Assembly: GCA_934663655.1 (NCBI GenBank)
Contig: CAKUKT010000156.1
Coordinates: 1-6,468 of the forward strand
Direction: 5' to 3'
From: an uncultured Victivallaceae bacterium
GTDB taxonomy: Bacteria > Verrucomicrobiota > Lentisphaeria > Victivallales > Victivallaceae
DNA: 6,468 nucleotides
In this document: positions 1 through 5,233 of the stretch, piece by piece
Layout of the letters: every line of letters begins with the position of its first letter
Position numbering within the stretch: the stretch's first letter is position 1
Made by a program: the position numbers and the translations under genes
Notes under the pieces: model-generated
What the model saw: the letters and a program-made list of their open reading frames with translations, nothing else
Database searches by the model: none
Told to the model about the DNA's origin: nothing

Positions 1-135
1 GTCGGGACGTGCTTTTGTTCGCTCTTCATTCGAACCGGTTCGCCGGAACGTCGGCGAGGGTACAGCCACGTATTTACCCCGGACGACGATTTTTCCGCGT
101 TTCGCCGCAGCTCCCAGGTTCAGAGGATTAACCAT
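1..135 (-). CDS. Possible 5' end of a divergent hypothetical gene (partial)
   Basis: On the minus strand an ATG at 135-133 opens a frame that continues for 45 codons without a stop to the left edge. An in-frame TAA at 165-163 lies just upstream, so this ATG is the first available start. The translation begins MVNPLNLGAAAKRGKIVV and then becomes rich in Lys, Arg, Pro and Ser; I recognise no family. No convincing ribosome binding site precedes the ATG; GGAAA lies about 10 bases away. A perfect TATAAT on the minus strand at 193-188 and a TATATT at 173-168 could serve as -10 elements, which fits a divergently transcribed gene. The opposite strand is also open here, so an open frame alone is weak evidence. 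This may be non-coding DNA. Confidence 0.3.
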   Translation of the reverse strand, partial: MVNPLNLGAAAKRGKIVVRGKYVAVPSPTFRRTGSNEERTKARPD

Positions 136-167
136 AAGCCCGGCTTTTCCGCACCGTTCAAATTACT

Positions 168-193
168 AATATACAGCGTTTGCGGCGATTATA
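168..193 (-). promoter_or_regulatory. Candidate minus-strand promoter (-10 hexamers)
   Basis: Read on the minus strand, 193-188 is a perfect TATAAT, but no good -35 lies 16-18 bp upstream of it. A second hexamer, TATATT, at 173-168 sits 17 bp downstream of TTGTAT, which is only a 3 of 6 match to the -35 consensus. Either could drive the possible gene starting at 135, with a leader of about 25-45 bases. The evidence is base matching only. Confidence 0.3.
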
Positions 194-251
194 CAAGTGT
201 TTCCGGCAAATTTTTTTCCGGCTTTGCAGGCCTGATTCCGTCGAATGGGCA

Positions 252-294
252 AATGACAATTCTTTTACAATGTTTTTTCGTTTGAATGACGATT
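252..294 (+). repeat. Direct repeat AATGACRATT, two copies 33 bp apart
   Basis: AATGACAATT at 252-261 and AATGACGATT at 285-294 match at 9 of 10 bases. They lie 33 bp apart, close to three helical turns. The second copy ends where the -35 hexamer of the promoter at 309-317 would fall, about 17 bp upstream of its -10. This could be an operator for a regulator, but two copies in AT-rich DNA can also arise by chance. Confidence 0.35.
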
Positions 295-308
295 TTTATT
301 CAGAACCA

Positions 309-317
309 TGCTATATT
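309..317 (+). promoter_or_regulatory. Extended -10 promoter of the three-gene operon
   Basis: The sequence TGC-TATATT is an extended -10 element: a TGn followed by a hexamer matching TATAAT at five of six positions. Seventeen bases upstream there is no recognisable -35, which is common for extended -10 or activator-dependent promoters. Transcription would begin near 324, leaving a leader of only about 10-20 bases before the first start codon. Other -35-like matches in the region, such as TTTACA at 264-269, have no -10 at proper spacing. Confidence 0.4.
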
Positions 318-324
318 GAATTGC

Positions 325-332
325 AAAGGGAG
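325..332 (+). promoter_or_regulatory. Ribosome binding site of the VWA-like gene
   Basis: AAAGGGAG is a purine-rich Shine-Dalgarno sequence. GGAG (329-332) is only 2 bases from the ATG at 335 but 11 bases from the in-frame ATG at 344, so neither spacing is ideal. The true start may be either one; both leave the signal peptide intact. Confidence 0.55.
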
Positions 333-334
333 AG

Positions 335-1192
335 ATGAGCAATATGTTGAAACCAATCGTCGTCACCGCCGCCGTCGTCGTCGCGGTTTTTACTGCCGCC
401 GCCGCACCGCCGGTTTTTTCGGTTTCGCCCCGGCGGGCGTCGGTTGCCGCCGCTGCTCCGGCGGTGGTGCCGGTACGGATCACGCTGACTGCCCCCGGTT
501 CATCTCCGGTGCGGAACGCGGCTCTTGATGTCGCCGTCGTCGGCACGGACGGCGGTGCAACGCGGTCGCAACTCGGCAATTCGGACCATCTGGTCGCCGT
601 TTTCGGAGGATCGGCGGTCGATGCCGCCACCGCGCTGCTCGGACTGCTCCGAGTCCCTGAACAGTCCGACCGGGTGAAGCTGCTGCTCGTTTTCCCCGGC
701 GGCAGGGGAATGAATGATGACGAAATATCCCGGCTGGCCGCCGCCGCCGCGCGCGGCGGCGTCCGGATGGCGGTCATTGACGAAGGCGGCGGCGCATTGT
801 CGCAGCTCGAGGCGGAGCTGACCGCCGCCCGGCTTCCGACGGTGAGGATGGCACGGGTTCGCGTCGTCACTCCGGCGGGCGTCGATCGAAACTTTTCCGG
901 AAGTGCGCCGGTGGTATGGCAGGATAAATTCGAGCTGCTGATGCTCTGCCCGGTGCTCGGCGCGGGGGAACGGATCGAAGCCCGGCTCGAATTGACCCTG
1001 CCTCCGGTTTCCGCCGGACAGACCCGGGAGATCGGCATCATTGAACTGGAATATCAGGATGCCGTTTCCGGCGAAATCCGGCAGGAGAAGATTCCCCTGA
1101 CGGCGGAGTTCCTCACCACTGTTGACGTCGGAAGGAGCGGCAATGAACGACAGACCGTTGAAAAAAGGAGTATGATAAGTGATGAGAAATAA
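335..1192 (+). CDS. Secreted protein with degenerate VWA-like domain
   Basis: This is a 285-residue exported protein. Residues 1-24 form a signal peptide: Lys6, a hydrophobic stretch of Ile, Val and Ala, then an AAAA cleavage region. There is no lipobox Cys. Residues 44-69 (a VRITLTAP strand, then LDVAVV) resemble the lead-in to a VWA domain. Residues 84-149 give alternating strands and helices (DHLVAVF, VKLLLVF, VRMAVID) that fit the rest of that fold. Residues 160-190 and 200-259, including IGIIELEYQDAVSG, resemble the beta-rich C-terminal region seen in many secreted VWA proteins. The metal-binding DxSxS motif is absent; the equivalent place reads GTDGGA. The domain also looks internally shortened, so it is probably not a working metal-dependent adhesion site. 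The stop overlaps the macroglobulin start by 14 bp, indicating coupled translation. The coding call is firm. The VWA assignment rests on remembered family patterns and is moderate; an unrelated alpha/beta secreted protein is possible. Confidence 0.75.
   Translation: MSNMLKPIVVTAAVVVAVFTAAAAPPVFSVSPRRASVAAAAPAVVPVRITLTAPGSSPVRNAALDVAVVGTDGGATRSQLGNSDHLVAVFGGSAVDAATALLGLLRVPEQSDRVKLLLVFPGGRGMNDDEISRLAAAAARGGVRMAVIDEGGGALSQLEAELTAARLPTVRMARVRVVTPAGVDRNFSGSAPVVWQDKFELLMLCPVLGAGERIEARLELTLPPVSAGQTREIGIIELEYQDAVSGEIRQEKIPLTAEFLTTVDVGRSGNERQTVEKRSMISDEK
742..761. repeat. Perfect 20-bp GC palindrome inside the VWA-like gene
   Basis: The 20 bases read the same on both strands, with the centre between 751 and 752. 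They encode part of an Ala-run followed by Arg-Gly-Gly. The palindrome probably follows from GCC/GCG and GGC codon use, though it could fold in DNA or RNA. Confidence 0.7.
1165..1170 (+). promoter_or_regulatory. Ribosome binding site of the macroglobulin gene
   Basis: AAGGAG lies inside the last codons of the upstream gene. It is 8 bases from the GTG at 1179 and 11 bases from the ATG at 1182. The spacing favours GTG as the start, but ATG cannot be excluded; the two products differ by one residue. An in-frame TAA at 1176-1178 immediately precedes the GTG, so no earlier start is possible. Confidence 0.75.
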
Positions 1193-4100
1193 AAAAATGT
1201 TCTTCCAGGGACTGGCCGGCGCGACGCTGATCTGGGGAGGGGTGGCTGCGGCCGGTGTCGTCACCGCCGAACAACTCGGCGGTGAAGCGCGGCCGATCGT
1301 CTATCTGAGTACCGACAAGCCGATCTACCGGACCGGAGAGAAATTGTATATCCGGGCGATCGCGCTTGATGCGCTGACCAATTTCCCGACCGATATCAAG
1401 CGGGGCGCGAAAATTGAAATCATCAATTCGCGCGGTGAAACGGTGTTCTCGACCTACCGGGGCGGTTCGGAGGGGCCGGCTTTCGGTGCGGCGTGGGAGA
1501 TCCCCGGTTCGCTGCCGGGGGGAGAATACACGCTGCGGGTTACCGCCGGCCAGTCGGCTCCCGCTGAACGCCGTTTTGAAATCCGTTCTTATGCGGTTCC
1601 CCGTTTCAAAACGCAGATTGAATTTCTGCGTGACGGCTACGTGCCCGGCGATACGGTGACCGCGACGATCAACGTTACCCGCGCCGAGGGCGGAGTTCCG
1701 GAAAAGGCGGTGGTGACCGCGATCGCCCGGCTCGATGGAGCGGAGATTTTCCGGCGCGAATATTCCGGTGGACCGGATGCCGACGGTAATCTCACGGTGA
1801 GTTTTCCGCTGCCGGAGAGCATTTTCGGCGGCGACGGCACGCTGGCTTTTGTGATTGCCGACGGTGGGGTGGTCGGCAACGCCGCCAAGACGATTCCGAT
1901 TCTGCTGGACAACTACGAGATCAACTTCTACCCCGAGGGTGGGGATCTGGTCGCGGGACTGCCGCAGCGCGTTTATGTCGAAGCGCGGCGTCGGGACGGC
2001 AAACCGGCGGATATCTCCGCCACCGTCGGTGAGACGGAGGTTTCCACCGTACATGAGGGACGCGGGGTGTTCACCATCGTGCCCGAAGCCGGCCGGCGCG
2101 CTGAACTGCGGCTGAAAAGCGGCCGGAGTTTCACACTGCCGGAGGCGAAATGTTCCGGTGCGGTGCTGCGTGCGGAACACGAGAGCTACCCTTTTGACGG
2201 TAAGATCGCCGTCGAGGTCAATTCCACTGTCGATTCCGGGGCGTCGTCGGTGGCGATTTTCAAGCGGGAACTCGAATTGTCCCGTCAGCCGCTGACCCCC
2301 GGCCGGATCGAGCGGGTTGAACTCGATCCCGGCGACAGCGAGGGGGTGCTTACGGTCACGGTTTTTGATGCGGCCGGCAAGCCGCTGGCCGAACGGCTGG
2401 TTTTCCGCGAACCCCGTTTCCATGTCAATATCGAACTCGGGGTCGAAGCGCCGGAATTTGTGCCGGGCGCCGAGGTGAGGCTCTTCGTCAAGACCACTGA
2501 CGGCAACGGCAGCCCGGTCGGGGCGATCGTCCATCTCGCCGCAGTGGATGAATCGCTGCTCGAAATGGTCGAAAAACGGGAACAGCCGCCGCAGCTTCCG
2601 GTTATGGTCTATCTCGAAAACGAAACCCGCGATCTCGCCGACGCCCACGTCTATTTTGATCCCGGAAACCCCGAGGCGGCGCGCGATATCGATCTGCTGC
2701 TCGGAACCCAGGGGTGGCGTCGCTTTATTTTGTTTGACTTTGAGCGCATTCGTTCGGCTTTTGACCTGCCGGCGCGGCGGGTGCTCGGCATGTTGACGCC
2801 GCTTCCCAGGGCAGTGCCGATGATGGCGGCGGCGGGGGCGGTACGACAGGAGGAGAATATCCCCGCCGCCGAGACGGCGGACGAAGCCGTGGCGAAGATG
2901 AGGCCGCCGAATGCTGATAAACCGCTTCCGAAACCGGCGGCGGTTCCGGAAGCGGGCGGCGACGAAATGGCTGATCGCGGTGCGCCGATCTTACGGGAGG
3001 CCGCGGATATCGTTGCCGCGGATATTGCGGTTGCGGATAAGCCATTGGCGAGGAAGATCGTGGCTCCCGGGGGGGACGGCAATATCGTGGTGATCCGCGA
3101 ATATGCGCATCAGACGCGGCCGAACCGCCGTCCCAACGACCGGATTGATTTCACCGAGACGATCTATTGGAACTGCGGCGTGGCCACCAACCCGCGCAAC
3201 GGGGTGTTTGAAACGACCTTCAAACTGCCCGATTCGGTGACCAGCTTCCGGATCTCCGCGGATGCCGCCGGGAACAACGGCGCGCTCGGCGCGGCGGTGA
3301 CGAACTTCACTTCGCGCGAACCGTTTTACATCGAACCCAAATTGCCGGTGAGCGTAGTGGCCGGGGATGTGGTGGAACTTCCGGTGGCGCTGGTAAATTC
3401 AACCGACCGCGAACTTGCCCCGGTGCAGCTGGTGGTTAAGGGGGAGGGGCTGGAGGTCGAACTTCCGGAACCGTTGCCCGCTCTTGCCCCGGGGGCGCGG
3501 GAACGGGTGATGGTGAAGTTGAAAACAAAACAGCCGGGAAATTTCCCGCTGGTGATCTCCGGCGTCGCCGGCGGCAGCGTCGACCGGGTGACCCGGGAAC
3601 TTCGGGTAGTGCCGCGGCTGTTTCCGGTGAAGATCCAGGGAGGGGGAATGGTCGGTCCGGAACGGGATTTCCGCATTGCGGTGACGATTCCGTCCGAAGT
3701 GGAACCGGGTACGCTCACCGCGTCGCTGCGGGTCACGCCGACGCCGCTGGCTTCGCTGGAGGCGGCGTTGAACGCGCTGCTGCGCGAACCGCACGGCTGT
3801 TTTGAACAGGCCAGTTCGACCAATTATCCGGTGGTGATGGTCCGACAGTACCAGCTGCTTCACAGTGGAATCGCTCCCGAACAGCTGCGCCGTACCGGCG
3901 AACTGCTGGAGGACGGCTACCGGAAGCTGGTCGGTTTCGAGACCAGCGAACGCGGTTATGAGTGGTTCGGGACGGCTCCGGGACACGAGGCGCTCACCGC
4001 CTACGGATTGATGGAATTTACCGAGATGGCGGAACTCATGCCGGTCGATCCGGAGATGCTTTCCCGGACCCGGGAGTGGCTGTTGGCGCGCCGGGACGGT

Positions 4101-5219
4101 TCCGGAGGTTTCCGGCGCAATGAGAAAGCGCTCGACAGTTTCGGGAGAGCGCCGGCACCGGTGACCAACGCTTACATTCTCTGGACGCTGCTGGAGTCCG
4201 GAACTCCCCCCGCCGAACTTGCCCGGGAAATCGCCGCGGTCAAGACATCGGCGGCCGAGAGCGACGACAGTTATCTCAAGGCGCTGGCGGTAAATATTCT
4301 GGCGCTGGCCGGGGATCTCACTTCCGCGGAACGCCTCGCGGCGGAACTGAGCCGGAAACAGCAGCCGGACGGCGCGGTGGCCGGTGGTAAAAACACGATC
4401 ACCTGTTCCGGCGGGGCGTCGCTGACGATGGAGACCACCGCGCTGGCGGTGTTGGGCTGGCTGCGGTTGGAAGAGAGTTTCGTCGCTGAAACGGAGAAGG
4501 CGATGCTCTACATCTCCGAGCAGTGCAAAAACGGTCGTTTTGGTTCGACGCAGGCGACGATTCTGGCGCTCAAGGCGATCAACGCCTATTCGCAGCTGCG
4601 TTCGAAGCCGCTGGAACCGGGCGAACTTCAGCTCTGGATCGACGGCGCTGCTTTCGGACGTCCGGTCGCCTTCACCCGGGAGAGCACCGGCATCATTGAA
4701 TTGCCGGATTTCGCCGGGGCGATGACTCCCGGAGAGCATGTGATCGAACTCAGAATGAAAGGCGGTTCGCCGATGCCGGCGATGCTTGCGATCGAATGCA
4801 ACACTCCGCAGCCGGATAATTCCACCGGGGCGCCGCTCCGGATCTCCACGGCACTCTCCGCCGCTCAGGTCACGGAAGGCGAACCGCTGGAAATGACGGT
4901 CTCGGTGGTGAATACCGGCGATGAGGCGACGATGCCGATCGCGGTGGTCGGGATTCCGGCGGGAGCCCGGCCCCGTTACGAACAGCTGCGGGAACTGGCG
5001 AAGTCCGGTCGTATTGCCGCCTGGGAGGAGAGCAACGGAGAGCTGGTGCTTTACTGGCGGGGATTGCACCGCGGAGAGAACCGCACGGTGCCGGTGTCGC
5101 TGCTGGCGGAGACGCCGGGAAGTTATCGGGCGACTCCTTCGCGCGCGTACCTGTACTATCAGGATGAAGATAAATTTTTCGCTCCGGGGCCGGAGTTGAA
5201 GGTCACTGCTGAAAAATGA
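1179..5219 (+). CDS. Bacterial alpha-2-macroglobulin with intact thioester motif
   Basis: This 1346-residue exported protein belongs to the alpha-2-macroglobulin family, thioester-bearing protease traps of the periplasm or cell exterior. Residues 1-31 are a signal peptide without a lipobox Cys. An MG2 domain follows at about 41-136 (STDKPIYRTGE), then MG3 at 141-243. The next MG domain starts near 245 with NFYPEGGDLVAGL. Further MG units include AAVDESLL at 454-461 and LLGTQGWRR at 507-515. A low-complexity linker spans 540-650. The A2M domain covers about 655-745 (ETIYWNCG, then LPDSVTSFRISADA). The alpha-helical thioester domain covers about 862-1140 and carries Cys874-Phe-Glu-Gln877 within PHGCFEQ, where Cys and Gln would form the thioester. 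A receptor-binding-like domain ends the protein (about 1210-1346). It is shorter than the E. coli homologues YfhM and YfaS, and MG1 is missing. Upstream it overlaps the VWA-like gene; the kinase follows 14 bp later. No pbpC partner is visible. The family call is very secure; the protease-trap role is inferred from the family. Confidence 0.95.
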   Translation: MMRNKKMFFQGLAGATLIWGGVAAAGVVTAEQLGGEARPIVYLSTDKPIYRTGEKLYIRAIALDALTNFPTDIKRGAKIEIINSRGETVFSTYRGGSEGPAFGAAWEIPGSLPGGEYTLRVTAGQSAPAERRFEIRSYAVPRFKTQIEFLRDGYVPGDTVTATINVTRAEGGVPEKAVVTAIARLDGAEIFRREYSGGPDADGNLTVSFPLPESIFGGDGTLAFVIADGGVVGNAAKTIPILLDNYEINFYPEGGDLVAGLPQRVYVEARRRDGKPADISATVGETEVSTVHEGRGVFTIVPEAGRRAELRLKSGRSFTLPEAKCSGAVLRAEHESYPFDGKIAVEVNSTVDSGASSVAIFKRELELSRQPLTPGRIERVELDPGDSEGVLTVTVFDAAGKPLAERLVFREPRFHVNIELGVEAPEFVPGAEVRLFVKTTDGNGSPVGAIVHLAAVDESLLEMVEKREQPPQLPVMVYLENETRDLADAHVYFDPGNPEAARDIDLLLGTQGWRRFILFDFERIRSAFDLPARRVLGMLTPLPRAVPMMAAAGAVRQEENIPAAETADEAVAKMRPPNADKPLPKPAAVPEAGGDEMADRGAPILREAADIVAADIAVADKPLARKIVAPGGDGNIVVIREYAHQTRPNRRPNDRIDFTETIYWNCGVATNPRNGVFETTFKLPDSVTSFRISADAAGNNGALGAAVTNFTSREPFYIEPKLPVSVVAGDVVELPVALVNSTDRELAPVQLVVKGEGLEVELPEPLPALAPGARERVMVKLKTKQPGNFPLVISGVAGGSVDRVTRELRVVPRLFPVKIQGGGMVGPERDFRIAVTIPSEVEPGTLTASLRVTPTPLASLEAALNALLREPHGCFEQASSTNYPVVMVRQYQLLHSGIAPEQLRRTGELLEDGYRKLVGFETSERGYEWFGTAPGHEALTAYGLMEFTEMAELMPVDPEMLSRTREWLLARRDGSGGFRRNEKALDSFGRAPAPVTNAYILWTLLESGTPPAELAREIAAVKTSAAESDDSYLKALAVNILALAGDLTSAERLAAELSRKQQPDGAVAGGKNTITCSGGASLTMETTALAVLGWLRLEESFVAETEKAMLYISEQCKNGRFGSTQATILALKAINAYSQLRSKPLEPGELQLWIDGAAFGRPVAFTRESTGIIELPDFAGAMTPGEHVIELRMKGGSPMPAMLAIECNTPQPDNSTGAPLRISTALSAAQVTEGEPLEMTVSVVNTGDEATMPIAVVGIPAGARPRYEQLRELAKSGRIAAWEESNGELVLYWRGLHRGENRTVPVSLLAETPGSYRATPSRAYLYYQDEDKFFAPGPELKVTAEK
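1261..1285. repeat. Perfect 10-bp stem-loop near the 5' end of the macroglobulin gene
   Basis: TCACCGCCGA at 1261-1270 pairs completely with TCGGCGGTGA at 1276-1285 around the loop ACAAC. It lies about 80 bases into the gene, at the codons just after the signal peptide. No T-tract follows, so it is not a standard terminator. Confidence 0.7.
2922..2955. repeat. Long imperfect hairpin in the linker coding sequence
   Basis: CCGCTTCCG at 2922-2930 pairs with CGGAAGCGG at 2947-2955. After one A-C mismatch, AACCG at 2932-2936 pairs with CGGTT at 2941-2945 around the loop GCGG. Fourteen of 15 positions pair. It encodes a Pro/Ala-rich stretch beginning at residue 582. No T-run follows. Confidence 0.7.
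3000..3044 (+). repeat. Three tandem 15-bp units in the linker
   Basis: CCGCGGATAT occurs at 3001-3010 and again at 3016-3025. A diverged third copy, TTGCGGATAA, starts at 3031. The period is exactly 15 bp, and the encoded pentapeptides are AADIV, AADIA and VADKP (residues 608-622). It looks like a short in-frame expansion. Confidence 0.6.
3798..3809 (+). other. Thioester motif Cys-Phe-Glu-Gln
   Basis: TGT-TTT-GAA-CAG encodes Cys874 to Gln877. The flanks, PHG before and ASSTNYP after, match the bacterial pattern PYGCxEQ-T/S-x-x-x-x-P that I recall for thioester-bearing members. Both thioester residues are present, so this is not one of the members that have lost the bond. Confidence 0.92.
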
Positions 5220-5233
5220 TCTGATTGACGCTC

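Larger units (their letters stand above)
136..334. other. AT-richer intergenic region, probably with divergent promoters
   Basis: This stretch has visibly more A+T than the genes around it and contains T-runs at 211-217 and 274-279. It separates the possible minus-strand gene from the plus-strand operon. It holds -10-like hexamers on both strands and a direct repeat, given in separate entries. I saw no RNA gene, strong terminator hairpin or riboswitch-like fold in it. Confidence 0.6.
2796..3128 (+). other. Bait-like low-complexity linker of the macroglobulin
   Basis: Residues 540-650 of the macroglobulin are rich in Ala, Pro, Glu and Asp with scattered Arg and Lys, and show no MG pattern. 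They sit between the MG unit ending in LLGTQGWRRF and the A2M domain, where the family's bait region lies in eukaryotic members. Exposed single basic residues, acidic patches and small hydrophobic residues would offer sites for many proteases. The bait role is inferred from position and composition. Confidence 0.55.

Noticed and set aside
200..222. Terminator-like CCGG...CCGG with a T-run
   Set aside because: The stem is only 4 bp with an 11-base loop, and the T-run lies inside the loop, so it does not look like an intrinsic terminator.
1..285. Plus-strand open frame from the left edge to TGA at 283-285
   Set aside because: It runs through AT-rich promoter-like DNA, and its product is irregular (rich in Phe, Cys and Ser). 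The stop-free run is probably chance, though a gene tail in the first hundred bases cannot be fully excluded.
359..420. GCC/GTC triplet repeats in the VWA-like gene
   Set aside because: They encode the Val/Ala-rich hydrophobic core of the signal peptide and reflect codon choice rather than a separate repeat element.
286..528. Plus-strand open frame of 80 codons overlapping the start of the VWA-like gene
   Set aside because: It is out of frame with the VWA-like gene, strongly Arg-rich and has no ribosome binding site. The 335 frame has a signal peptide and good coupling downstream.
1160..1178. Possible programmed frameshift at the A-run before AGGAG, fusing the VWA-like protein to the macroglobulin
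   Set aside because: The A AAA AAG heptamer is not aligned with the reading frame for a -1 shift, and a TAA at 1176-1178 blocks entry into the macroglobulin frame. The AGGAG is better explained as the ribosome binding site.
1113..2648. Long antisense open frame of 511 codons opposite the macroglobulin
   Set aside because: Its translation is dominated by Arg, His, Pro and Gly with no domain pattern, and it lies wholly opposite a gene with clear domains. High GC and codon bias of the sense gene remove stops on this strand.
3399..5069. Long antisense open frame of 556 codons opposite the macroglobulin
   Set aside because: Same reason: Arg/His/Gln-rich shadow of the thioester domain coding region, with no recognisable family.
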